From: Littorina saxatilis
Taxonomy: Eukaryota > Mollusca > Gastropoda > Littorinimorpha > Littorinidae
NCBI RefSeq assembly: GCF_037325665.1
Contig: NC_090246.1
Coordinates: forward strand, 97,913,411 to 97,977,410
Length of the DNA stretch: 64,000 bases
Direction: 5' to 3'
In this document: one piece after another, positions 24,742 through 35,572 of the stretch
Position numbering within the stretch: position 1 is the first letter of the stretch
Layout of the letters: each line of letters begins with the position of its first letter
Program-made: the position numbers and the translations under genes
The notes under the pieces: model-generated
Database searches by the model: none
Seen by the model: only the letters and a program-made list of their open reading frames with translations
What the model was told of the DNA's origin: nothing

Positions 24742-24972
24742 AATGAACCTTATCGGTTCAGCTGCCATATCCTGCATACGCTTGTCAGCTACTTAACAGA
24801 GTTAACAAACAGTGTCGGTATGGCTCTGCAAAAGCCGATTCCCTTCGTACAGTGTACGATAACGAGCCTCTTGTCTCAGAGGCACATGATCTCCACCAGC
24901 ATTTCAATACAATGTTCTCTGAAACAACTGAAAAAATGTTGTCTGCTGGTGAATTTGATGTAGGAAACAACT
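24742..24972 (+). CDS. Orphan coding-like segment, possible terminal exon
   Basis: A plus-strand frame reads about 75 codons with ordinary composition, including YACQLLNRVNKQCRYGSAK and DLHQHFNTMFSETTEKM, and stops at 24970. A good acceptor (tatcggttcag) lies just before it. I do not recognise the family and find no upstream partner exon in the window. It could be a last exon, a processed fragment or part of the neighbouring LINE. Confidence 0.3.
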
Positions 24973-25049
24973 GATTCCGAACGGAATGATTAACCGGTTC
25001 TTACAAATTACCTGTCTTCAGTTCAAATCAAATTCAGCATTTTTCTTGT

Positions 25050-25184
25050 TTCGCTTCCAGGAGCGCAGCGGGGGAAGTTTCTAAGCAACAGACGCTTCCG
25101 GTGTTGAAGCACAGATTACGATGACGATTTCCGGCTTGTGACGTTTACCTCATTGCAGTGTTTTCGTCGAGTTGGACTCGAGTG
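25050..25184 (+). promoter_or_regulatory. Candidate promoter and non-coding first exon of TXN2
   Basis: The stretch has two TTCCGG (ETS-type) motifs and a GC-richer composition than its surroundings, and ends in the donor cgagtg|gtaagag. A short upstream frame (ATGACGATTTCC) closes at once, so it is non-coding. The next plus-strand acceptor that leads into a gene is the one before the TXN2 start codon at 30827, giving a 5.6-kb intron. This pairing is inference. Confidence 0.3.
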
Positions 25185-25511
25185 GTAAGAGCGAAGGTTG
25201 TTTGATTTACAACGAATTTTACATGCATTTTTTAGTTGCCGTGTCTTTGATATGATTATATAACTGCACACGTACAAATTGAGGCGTACCCTTGAAACAA
25301 ACCGGGTTAGCCTTAATACTTATGAGCTGAAGGATTTCTGCGGTCTTCATTCCCATGCTGTCCCTGACACGGACAATACAAACAAGTAACAATGTCAATG
25401 GCCTTTCTCGGTTACATCATATTGCACACTCAAGATACAGACCTAAAAATAACAGGCAGTGTTTGTGTTCGGTCTCTTTGAGATAGAACGCCTTTGTGTA
25501 AGGGTAGATTG

Positions 25512-26515
25512 TATATGTTCTGCGCGAACTTAGAATCCGGTTTCATTCTAGAATGGACCGGGTCCAGGTTGGAATTCTAACCCTGCGCAAGTACAGGGGT
25601 GCCATTCTAGAATGAAACCCTTGTTGCTGGTCCATTCTAGAATCGGCCGTGCGCAAGGTTGGAATTTGGGTCCAAGTTGGAATAGTCATTTCAGTTAGAC
25701 TATCACACAACCAAAGCCACAAATGTGGATTTTCTGTTTGTTTTTGTTTTTTGTGTGTTTGGTTGGGGTTTTTTCTCGGGTTTTTTACACTTTACTCAAA
25801 GACATCGTGAATTGGGATTGTGATGTTCTGAAAGTGATTACGATTTTGAGAGACACTCAGCACTGATCGCTACGAACGGAAATTTCCGGACTGACAGTGT
25901 TTTGCCGATCTCGCTTGTAACTTTTAATCTTATTCATATACATGAAGTTGGTCTTCTGAATTGTGAAGATATAATGTCAACTTTTTTTTAAACCTGTGAC
26001 AACAGCTCTATAACTCACTCTGTCCTTCTGTTGGTCTGTCTGTCGGTTAGTCGGTCTGACCGTCTGTCTGTCTGTCTGTCAAAAAAATTGTCAAAAAACC
26101 GGACATTTCCGAGAGGGAGACAGCGCTGACATTGCAAGCGGCCGCAACCGGCTCTCGTCACAAAAACAACTGCCCTGCAAACAATACCGCCCTGGTAGTC
26201 CCCCTTGCTATGGTCTGCCTTTGTTTATTGCGTACTCAGGAGTGTCAACTTTCTTGACATGACATGACATCGCAAGATCGCCAAAGGATTTTTTTCAGGG
26301 GTAGACAAATCAGCCCCATTTTATCAAAGGGAAGGTGCAGGTGGAGATAATTCAAGGGAAGACAACTCTGTCTTACCTACAAACATTACGGCCCCCTTTA
26401 TTCAAGGGTTTCATTCTAGAATGGCACCCCTGTACTTGCGCAGGGTTAGAATTCCAACCTGGACCCGGTCCATTCTAGAATGAAACCGGATTCTAAGTTC
26501 GCGCAGAACATATAT
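25512..26515. mobile_element. 1.0-kb element with 112-bp perfect inverted termini
   Basis: Positions 25512-25623 and 26403-26514 are inverse copies without a visible mismatch. Each arm repeats the motif cattctagaatg inside itself in both orientations. The 780-bp centre lacks an open frame. TATA flanks the ends. It is a MITE or fold-back element of unknown superfamily; arm identity suggests recent activity or gene conversion. Confidence 0.85.
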
Positions 26516-27518
26516 ATGCAGTCAACAGCACCATTACAAGCTCTTCACACAGCCAGCACTTTTCTATTTAGACGGTGACTATACTTTACTGCTACACTAC
26601 TCGTCATAAAAAAAACCTAGACAGATATGTTACTTTAAGTGCTGAACTTTATGATGAGGACTTTTATTTTAAAACCAGTTATATGAATTGAAAGGCCATT
26701 CATATCCCCATCATATTCAACAAACACCCCCTTCCCTGTACCTCCAATAATGACACAGCAGTCAGGTGATTTCCGGCACATGTGGCTCATATATAATAGG
26801 CCTATACATATTTATTTATATATATATATATATATATTTATAACGAGCTGTCATGTCAATGAATTGTCATTCTGTGACTTGTCATCACATCTCCAGCTGG
26901 GCACTGACTTTCACAGTGCTGCTCCCTCGTTTTGCTTGTTACACTTACAAGGCCTTGGCTTCGTCTTGCAAAAAAGATTGTTTCAATATTTGATATGAAC
27001 TTCAGCTGCTCATTGAAGTTTTTTCTCCAAAAATACTGAAGCTTGTATAATAAACATAGCGTGAGTTTACACTAAAAATCTCAAGTGCCATTCACCATAC
27101 AGTTTTTTTTTCTTCTTTTTTTCCCTTTTTTTCCTGTCTTTTAGATGCCCAGGGTCAACATTCTGACTATTAATGGCGCTTGATTAGGCATGCTGGGTAT
27201 TTTCGTGTTTCTAATAGTAATAGCTTTAAAAATATGCTTCATGATAAAGCGCACAATGTTTGAAGTAACCAGGACATGAAATGATAGAGAGTGAAATGTG
27301 ATATGATGTATACAAAGCTGATGATATAGACTGTGTGAAACAAGTCTGTTAAGTTATTGTAAGAAAATAATAGGGTGGATCAGTTCAGATGAAGCCTGAA
27401 GCCGTGAAGGGCTATTTTCTTCTTGGTGAAACTGGTCAGTTTGTGCATACATGTCTGTTTATTTTAAATGCATGTATCTTGAATTCACCATATATAACAA
27501 TAAGAAGTGTATATAATA
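26516..27518. other. Intergenic stretch with (TA)n; no gene recognised
   Basis: A (TA)n run lies near 26815-26840. At 27188-27213 the short string gcatgctgggtattttcgtg matches the 3' half of SINE family B, so a small SINE scrap is present. I see nothing else. Confidence 0.5.
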
Positions 27519-28318
27519 CTAGATGATTACCCGCTTCGCCGGGTACTTGCTTCGCCGGGATGATCGCGAGACGGAGTAAGAATACCCGGCTTCGCCGAGA
27601 AGAAGTAGAGCCGAATACCCGGCGAACCGTGAGTTGCGCACCGTTTGCCAGGTACCCGCGATTGACGCCACACGAAGGAAGGGAGATAAACGCGCAAAAC
27701 ACTGGAGAAGATAAGGAAGAGTTACTGGAAATGGATCTACAGAAAAACCAAAATCGGTTCAGCGCTGCGCGCTGAGAGCACGGGTTGAAAATGTTCATCG
27801 ACCAGATGGTGTCCGGGGTCTACCTGAATATGCCCACCAAATTTGAAGCAGATCCATCGAGAACTTTGGCCGTGCATCGCGAAGAGAGACAGACAGACAG
27901 ACACACACAAGCCATCAAAATATATATATACGACTAGTGTCTGTGTGTCTGTGTGTCTGTCTGTGTCTTCGCGATGCACGGCCAAAGTTCTCGATGGATC
28001 TGCTTCAAATTTGGTGGGCTTATTCACAGAGACCCCGGACACAACCTCATCGATGAGATATTTCAACACGTGCTCTCAGCGCGCAGCGCTGAACCGATTT
28101 TGGTTTTTCGCGCGCAGCGCTGAAGCGATTTTGGTTTTTCTCTCGATCCATTCCCAGTAACTCTTCCTTATCTTCTCCAGTGTTTTCAGCCGCGTTTGTC
28201 TCCCTTCCTCCGTGTGGTGCGCCGGCAAAGCCGGCGTACACCCGGCAAAGCCGGGTCCCAGGCGCAGCCTGGTATTCGGCTCTACTTCTTCCCGGCGAAG
28301 CGGGTATTCATCTAGTAT
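27519..28318. repeat. Two family-2 repeats in head-to-head inverted arrangement
   Basis: The left arm (27519-27925) is on the minus strand and the right arm (27926-28318) on the plus strand, meeting at aaaatatatatatacgact. Both contain ttctcgatggatctgcttc, the gcgcgcagcgctgaaccg palindrome and ccggcgaagc-type motifs. The arms would form a long imperfect hairpin. The arrangement may be an insertion of one copy into the TA-rich end of another. Confidence 0.7.
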
Positions 28319-28470
28319 ATATATATATACGACTTGTGTCTGTGTGTGTGTGTGTGTGTCCGCGATGCACGCCCAAGGTTCTCGATGGATCTGTTTCAAA
28401 TTTGGTGGCTATATTCAGGTACACCCCGGACACAACCTGCTCGATGAGATATTTCAACACGTGCTCTCTC
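28319..28470 (+). repeat. Family-2 repeat, 3'-truncated copy
   Basis: It begins right at the AT-rich end of the previous copy with tatatacgacttgtgtctg. It matches the family until caacacgtgctctc, where a CT microsatellite replaces the rest. Confidence 0.7.
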
Positions 28471-28726
28471 TCTCTCTTTATCTCATGCTTCATCTTATAT
28501 AAACTTTTAACTTTGTGATATGATTTAATGATATTGATAAAAAAACTTATTGTGCACAATTACTCGTGTTGTTCGATTTTATCAATTCAATAATATTTAT
28601 TTTTATTTTTGCATTTCAATACCTGCAATGAGTAAGCCTTAAAGTCATGAATGACTCAAGATGAAATGGTTTTAACAACAATTATAAACCTTTGAACACA
28701 TTATTTCCCCCAATTCCTATTGCTCC

Positions 28727-28920
28727 TAGTGAAAACTGGAATTCCCATCTCCACTGAAATTGGATTCCCATTTGCACAAGGGCAAACTGGAATTCCAATC
28801 TTCACTAACAAATATCCAGTGGAGATGAGAATTCTAGTTTGCCCTCATGCAAACTGGAATTCCAATCGCCAATGGTGCGATTCGGAATCTCACTGGATTT
28901 TCATTTCCACAGTGACATAT
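28727..28920. repeat. Compound palindromic repeat around aaactggaattcc
   Basis: The motif gcaaactggaattccaat occurs twice directly and again in inverted form (agaattctagtttgccc). Cactgg/ccagtgg motifs alternate between them. This looks like a small fold-back element; no coding sequence. Confidence 0.5.
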
Positions 28921-29240
28921 ATATGGTGATATTGTGTGTACATGTATGAATCCAGGGCAGTGATTTTAATGACATAGATGGTGTAAATGTATGCAGAAAA
29001 CGGCAAAGAGTTGGGGTTTTTTGGTGATGAGCTTCTCCTTTTGATAATTTGAATGAATATTTGAAAATAAAATTGCCTCACAATGTTCACAGACATTTTG
29101 CAGCAGTTTGGATTGAATAGAATAGACAATGATAATAACAAGTAGTTGGCTTGGCTTGGAGGTAGATTTACTGTAATCTGGGTGGCTGTTGTGGATTTAA
29201 ATAGGATTAATGATAATACCAAACCTGTTGTTCTTTTTAC

Positions 29241-29716
29241 ATTTAGTCAAGTTTCGACTAAATGTTTTAATATTGACGGGGAATCGATGAGGGTGGTTGT
29301 TTGTGTAAATCAATTCAGAAAAAAAAACTACTGGACCAATCTTGATGACACTTTACATGAGAGTTCCTGCAAATGATATCCCCAGATATGTTTTGATAAA
29401 TGTATGTTTTTGATGATGTCATATCTGGCTTTTGTGAAAGTTGAGGTGGCGCTGTCACACTCTCATTTTTCAATCGTATTAATTGAAATTTTGATCAAGC
29501 AGTCTTCAACGAAGCCCGTAATATAGGCTTGCATTTCAGCTTGGAAGCTTCAAAATTCATTATTGAGTTTGGTCACTAAAATGCTGAGAATTCTAATTAA
29601 AAGTAAACTTTTGTAATCGATCCAAAAATGATTACATCATATTCTTTATCATTTTCTGATTCCAAAAACATACAGATATGTTATGTTTGGATTAAAAACA
29701 AGCTCAGAAAGTTAAC
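29241..29716 (+). mobile_element. TTTAGTCAAG MITE, 3'-truncated and diverged copy D
   Basis: It starts ATTTAGTCAAG like the others but has more substitutions and almost no GT tract. The match ends near aagctcagaaagttaac, so the right 140 bp with the second inverted end are lost. It is older than copies A-C. Confidence 0.75.
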
Positions 29717-29951
29717 AACATGGTGTGGGAGACGTTCCATCCTTAAAAAGCTCTGAGGCAGTTTAGTGTTCCAGCTCTGTCTGGTAACGTTCACAAATGC
29801 ATTGGGTATTTCCACAAGTATGCAACTAGATGCTTCAATGAATAGATATCGCAATAATTGAAAAAATGTGTCAAAAAATTTCGATTTTGGTGCATGTTTG
29901 TTATTATGCTTGATACAGACTAACCAATTCCTAATGGGGAGCTGAAGCAAT

Positions 29952-30533
29952 CATTTCATTCATTTATGCCTTTGACCCCGTCCGGGGCATAGGCCGCCAA
30001 CAAGAGCTCGCCAGGCACTCCGATCCTGGGCCAATCTCTCTAGTTGTCTCCAGGTGTAGCCGATGTGTTTCACCTCTGCCTCCAAGTCAGGACGCCAGGT
30101 GTTTCTCGGCCGGCCTCGTCTCCTTTTGTTCCATGTGAGGGCCTGTCGCGTGATGGTGGTTGTTGTCTTGCGGAGTGTGTGGCCGATCCACCGGAAGCGT
30201 CTTTGCAGAATGTCCTGTTCTACGGATAACTGTTTTGTTCGCTGCCAAAGGTCTTTGTTGCTGATGGTGTCAGGCCAGCGAATTCGGAGGATTCTTCTGA
30301 GGCAGGTGTTAATGAAGGTCTGGATTTTTCTTGTGATGGCAACTGTAGTTCTCCAGGTTTCGGCTCCATACAGCAAGACTGACTTCACCGTGGTGTTGAA
30401 AATCCTGAGCTTGGTGTTGATGCTCAGGTCTGCTGATGCCCATACATTCTTCAGTTGAAGGAAAGCTTCTCTTGCTTTGCCAATCCGGACTCTAACATCA
30501 ACGTCCGTGCCACCTTGCTTGTTGACAATGCTT
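29952..30533 (-). mobile_element. 5'-truncated RTE-like LINE with target duplication
   Basis: The minus strand encodes the C-terminal end of a LINE reverse transcriptase: [32 protein letters not shown] and [13 protein letters not shown]. The frame is open from the truncation point to its stop at 29960. A perfect 13-bp duplication, gagctgaagcaat, flanks it at 29939-29951 and 30534-30546. The open frame and intact duplication mean a young insertion. Confidence 0.85.
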
Positions 30534-30724
30534 GAGCTGAAGCAATGCAAAAGCAATATTTTGGCGTCAACAAAAGTTACAGATTGCTCCTAATTTTCTC
30601 TCAAAATTAATTAATTTGTTTAATCAATGATCCAGCTCTGAGCGATAGCGAAATGGGCGGAGCTTAGGTTTGTTCCGGCTTGGACACAATAAGGCCTGTA
30701 CAGATGAAATATCTACTGTTTTTA

Positions 30725-30826
30725 TTCTGTTTCATGCTGTGCAGAAAACGAAATTGATTCAAATTAAAATGTACTTGAATAATGGTTAACCTGTCTTCTG
30801 TTCTGTTTCATGCTGTGCAGAGCACA
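30725..30826 (+). promoter_or_regulatory. Duplicated 3' splice site before TXN2 start
   Basis: The 20-mer ttctgtttcatgctgtgcag occurs at 30725-30744 and again at 30801-30820, 76 bp apart. Both copies end in CAG after a pyrimidine tract. The second lies six bases before the TXN2 ATG. Either could serve as acceptor for a 5' UTR intron, so leader length may vary without changing the protein. Confidence 0.55.
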
Positions 30827-33800
30827 ATGGCTTACAGACTGTTATTCAGAAGATTGTCTCCACTTCTTCGCAGTGGTTCCCACCTGGTGCCCGCCCTGAA
30901 CTCTGCTTTGCGTCTACCTCGGCAGGCTGTCATTAACCAGAATCTTGCTGCACGTCTTACCGGCAGCAGAAGCATGTCCTCTGACAATTATGACAAACAA
31001 CCAGAGATTCTCAACATCCAGGATGAAGAGGACTTTGAGAAGAGGGTGATAGGATCGGCAAAGCCAGTTGTTGTGGACTTTCATGCGACGTGAGTTGGAT
31101 GTTAAATGATGTTGAAGCGTGTGTACAGATTTATTTTCCTGTTGAATTCATGTTTTCGAGATGACGTTGAATGGAACATGACATTTTTATCAAAATTTAC
31201 AATTTTGTGTTATTCCATTTCCAATGCCCCAGCTGCAAGGGTTTTGTGTTATGTTGTCAGTCAAGAACAGCACTAAAAAGTAGGTTTAAGTTTCAGCATT
31301 CCTCAGTATTTTTGATTTTCAATTGAAATGTCAGAAACCCATGATTGTTGTCTCATTCACAGAAGATGTATGTAGCTAATCCTGTGAACATAAAGAACAT
31401 CCAGGTATAAATTTGCACTGCAGAAAGGCATTTTATACAAAAGAAGGATGAAACGGTTAATTACAAAACAAAACTGCTTCAGTGTGACCTAAAGTTTGCT
31501 TGCATTCACACATTTCACAATTTACAGGTTTGTGTGTGTGTGTAAATTAATGTGAAGATAGTGACTGTTTAAGATTTTGCTCCTCAGGTGGTGTGGGCCC
31601 TGTAAATTGCTGGGTCCAAGATTGGAAACAATAATTGCAGGGCAAAAAGGCAAAGTCATCATGGCCAAGGTGGACATTGACGAGAATGTGGAACTTGCCA
31701 TGCGATACAATGTGAGTATACTGGAGTAGCTTACCGTAGGAATAACCTATCTTTAGATCTGATGAAATACTTACGAGGATTTGTTTTGCCATTTTGTTCT
31801 ATTTTTGGTATGTGTGCACTGTTGTTGCAACAGCATGTACAAGAATGGCTGGCTTCATTATTTAAATGGAATTTAATCATGTTGGATACGCTAACCTTAA
31901 CAGTATTATTTCCTTACGTTCAAAGAAAGTGAAAGTAATCTTTGACAGTTTTTTATGGTGCGCCAAATTGATATTACTATCGTTAACTGTTATATAGGGT
32001 TTTTAAACTATCGTTATCTGTTATACAGAGTTTTAAAACTATCGTTAACTGTTATGTAGAGTTTCGAAACTATCGTTATCTGTTATATAGAGTTTCAGAA
32101 ACTCTATATAACAGCTAACGATAGTTTTATCAAAAGCGTGTCGGTATCGTTCCCAAATGGGAAAACCCTGAAATGCCATTGCAAAACTGTCTTTTTGCTA
32201 CGAAATGTACATTTTAACTAGAAACACAATTTAAAAAAAACTACAACATTAGTTATTGACCGTTCTTCTGTTGTCGTCTTCTCAAATCATTGTTGAGTTT
32301 GTTTAATATTGGCTTTATCATATCATTTGTACTTTCGGCCGTACCGTTTCCACGTGTGCGGTTTGAAGACGGTAGGCCTACTGAATATTCGCGGAAAAGA
32401 CCATGACAGTGGGGTTTTTTCCAAACAAACACAAAACAACGTGTTTCCCGAGTGACATCCCCTACGACACGTTTTGGATAACACTGCATGCTTTCGCATC
32501 GTGTTTTGGGTACTGGACGGGTCAACCTGACACTGACCGTTGCCCACTGCATGCATGCCAGCCGTATATGTATGTGTACACTGAACTGACCCGCACACAG
32601 CGCGGTAGCTAGAACGGGTCAAGCTGACACTGACCAATATTTCTGTGAAAACAGGAAGCGTGCTAGCTGTAACGCAGCGAAATGATGGACTTATCAGACG
32701 ACAGTTAGTTGAATATGATCTACTAAATGTTGTAGTAATTTAGTGCAAATTCGCTCGAACCGTTCAGCAGCCATTTTGCCGGCATCGAAACATCCGACCA
32801 CGCCTTCGCTATTTTTAGAAACTCTATAACAGTTAACGATAGTAATATCACTTGCGCGCACCATGCCGCCGTTTTGCGAAACCCTCGTTATCTGTTATTC
32901 ATAGTTTTAGCAATAGCGCGCACAAACGCTCTATTGATATAACTCTAAATAACAGTTAATGATAGTTTCGAAACTCTATTTAACAGATAACGATAGTTTC
33001 GAAACTCTATATAACAGTTAACGATAGTTTCAAAACCCTTTATAACTGTTAACACTATTGTGACTAGCATTGCCACGGCGTTAACGTCCTGCCTGCCCAA
33101 GCTTGCCACCAAGAAACTTCCCAAAAAACAGTAACTGTAAAGAAATCTGTCTAGCAAGCTTGAATTAAGTCCAATCACCACCAAATTTTGTGTACTAATT
33201 AAAAAATGGATGCCCAGTTCAGTCGTGCTATTTATAAGTTTGTCACGCGATTTGTTTTAGCAAAGGGGGGGTGAAAGGGGGATAATTTGTGTTTTTTAAC
33301 GTTTTTTTGTGTGTGTTTTCTTTTCCACTGCTTTTTTAAAAGTTATTTTTTAACAGAAAGTATTATAAATAATTTTATAACCAAACAAGGTGTAAAACCT
33401 ATGAATTAGCTGAAATATTGTTAAAATTCTACACAGAAATAAGGAGACAGTACAAAGAAAAAAACAAGCAAATCCCGCATTCATTCACAGCATCCTGACT
33501 CAAATGAAACAAAACTGTGACACTCACCAAATGATGTCTAGGTAATTCATATTGAATATGTCACATTTTCACAACAAAGTCCCAACTGTACACCAATGAA
33601 CATTTCCAAAAGGATTAGGCTCCAGCCATCCATTGTTATCAGTGCTGCCACGCCCCCCTTGCAACTACACATTCGAAGATTCATGCAGTACCACCCTAAC
33701 ACGTGTAGTTTGCCGACTCATACTAGCAGCAACAACAACGGGACTGTTTCTTCCTCAATATCACTGCTATTATCGCTTTCTTGAGGCGAAAACAACACGT

Positions 33801-34709
33801 CGGAATCATGATCTACAGGGTCCTCAAGATCCAACATCCGGAGAATCTCCTCCCGTGACAAGGCTCGCCTTCGATTCATTTTTTTTCTCGAAAAAACTGC
33901 ACAAACCAGGCTAATTTTACATATGGCGGAAGGGCACACCAAGTGTGTCAAGGGAAACAACTCAATTTACTGCAAGCTTCAAAAACCGGGAAGCAATCAC
34001 GAGTCGTGTACCTTGTATGTCTAATACTAAAATAGTCACTTCCCGTCCGTGGGCGTTGCAGCGCTATTACTAATATAGTCACCTCCCGTCGCGAAAGTGT
34101 TAACGATAGTAATATCAATTTGGCGCACCATAGTTTTTCAAGTGCGCCTTGTGGTGAGATATGTGCGCGTTATAAATTCTCATATTATTATTATTATTAG
34201 TTTATGTAACCAGATACAGGCAGAGATTTAGTATGCCTTACTCAGGGGATGAGGAGGGGGACTAATACATGTCTGAGAGAGAAGCACAAATCGTTTCATT
34301 GCATTGTTTAATGCATGTTTGTTCTTAAACCACAGCCAGCTTCAGTCACTCAACAATTTTTCCATAGGATTGGGAGCAAAAATTGTATCACTTTCAAAAA
34401 TCTTATGTCAGTCACGAAGTAAAATTCAGGAAATGAACCAGTGTATTAATACACGGCATTAATGTTGCCTTATACACTAGCTGAAAGATAAAAGCCTGTT
34501 TTGAAAAACTAAACTGTGAAAGTTAAAGCATGAACTACAGTTAGGTACATGTACTTTGAGTTTGTTGGTGCTAATTATGTTCTGTCTGTGTGTTTCAGGT
34601 TCAGTCAGTACCAACAGTTTATGGAGTGAAAGATGGCAAAGTTCTGACATCTTTTATTGGGCTCAAGGAAGATGATGAAATTAAGAGCTTTGTGGCAGGG
34701 CTTATGTAA
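30827..34709 (+). CDS. TXN2: Mitochondrial thioredoxin (thioredoxin 2)
   Basis: This gene codes the matrix thioredoxin that reduces protein disulfides, such as those of peroxiredoxin 3, and is recycled by thioredoxin reductase 2. Exons are 30827-31089, 31588-31711 and 34599-34709, joined in phases 2 and 0 with consensus sites, giving 165 residues (human TXN2 has 166). The first 55 or so residues are Arg/Ser/Leu-rich without acidic residues, a typical mitochondrial presequence. The thioredoxin fold follows with [14 protein letters not shown] (active-site CGPC), AKVDIDEN and the cis-proline loop VPTVYG. The active-site codons straddle the exon 1/2 border. The ATG at 30827 is chosen because it follows an acceptor and begins the presequence. 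Intron 2 (2.9 kb) holds a fold-back element and a piggyBac-like remnant. No defects are seen. Confidence 0.95.
31955..34131. mobile_element. Fold-back element with tandem-repeat arms in TXN2 intron 2
   Basis: The ends are mutual inverses (atggtgcgccaaattgatat at left). Each arm holds several 30-bp units of the type tatcgttaactgttatatag, in both orientations: 31974-32127 and 32816-33060. Similar ends occur inside near 32843-32865. The units carry TTAA and one of them received a piggyBac-like insertion. No open frame of its own was found. Confidence 0.7.
33049..34103 (-). mobile_element. Internally deleted piggyBac-like element
   Basis: TTAA lies at both ends (33049-33052 and 34100-34103), followed inward by related inverted ends (CACTATTGTGAC at left, CACTTTCGCGAC at right). 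Removing it rejoins the fold-back repeat gttaacgatagt exactly. The only coding remnant is a minus-strand frame at 33718-33879, [20 protein letters not shown] and then an acidic Ser/Asp stretch. That resembles piggyBac transposase N-termini; the catalytic part is gone. Confidence 0.65.
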
Positions 34710-35195
34710 ACTTACGCCTTGTAGTTGTAGTGCAATCAATTCTGTCTGCTTTTTGAAGTAAATGTTATAATGTTATAAGTGCCTATTGTTTGCTTTGCTA
34801 ATCGACGTGAAGCTTGCGAGTGCTTACTTGAGAAACTAAAAGATGTAAACGCTCTATTTCGTGTGCAAGCACTTTCATCCCTTGCTGCATCATTTGATTC
34901 AGATTGTGTGATTGCTTAGCATGCACAAATTTAAAAAGTTAGGTCTTGAATGATAATTATCTATTGCTGGCAGTATATCGAAACACATTGCGGTCTTGAT
35001 GGCAAGAGTTAATTTAAGTGCGATTTCCTCATTTTCCCTGAAAACCAGGTTGAACAGATCATCTGAGATGATCCCGTCACTGTACCAAAACTGTTATCCA
35101 GTATTTTTCAGGCCACACTTGGGAGTGTTTGTGTATCAGTTATTTGTGTTGAAAGCCCTGAATGTATGCTGAATATGGATGATGGATAACATAAC

Positions 35196-35201
35196 AATAA
35201 A
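35196..35201 (+). terminator. TXN2 poly(A) signal
   Basis: AATAAA lies 487 bp after the TXN2 stop codon in AT-rich sequence and before the piggyBac insertion at 35326. It is the best-placed signal for this 3' UTR. Confidence 0.6.
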
Positions 35202-35363
35202 TATGTTCAAATTTACATAAATATTTTCTCAGGGTTGCATGAATGAATGTTAAATGCATGCTACATCAATCTCAACATACTCATCATTCAAACAAATAGA
35301 GAAAAGAAGAAAGAACCAAACACCTTTAACCTTTGCCGGATGCCGCTTTTGACTACACACTCC

Positions 35364-35525
35364 CGACGATGCGGGTTTGTCTGTACCCATACATTTGAAA
35401 GAGGGTTTTTACCGTTTATTCCTCTAACGACGATGCGGGTTTGTCTGAACCCATACATTTCAAAGAGTGTTTTTACTGTTTATTCCTCTAACGACGGTGT
35501 GGGTTCAGGGAAACCCACAGCGCTA
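35364..35525 (+). repeat. Left subterminal repeats of the piggyBac element
   Basis: A 64-bp unit (starting cgacgatgcgggtttgtctg) occurs at 35364-35427 and 35428-35491; a third, shortened copy begins at 35492. Each core has GGGTT-n6-AACCC symmetry. The inverse of these cores matches the repeats near the right end. Such motifs are likely binding sites for the transposase, by analogy with other elements. Confidence 0.8.
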
Positions 35526-35572
35526 CTTCAGTGGGTGGATCGAGTTTCTCCCTTCACCGACTTCTTGCAGCG

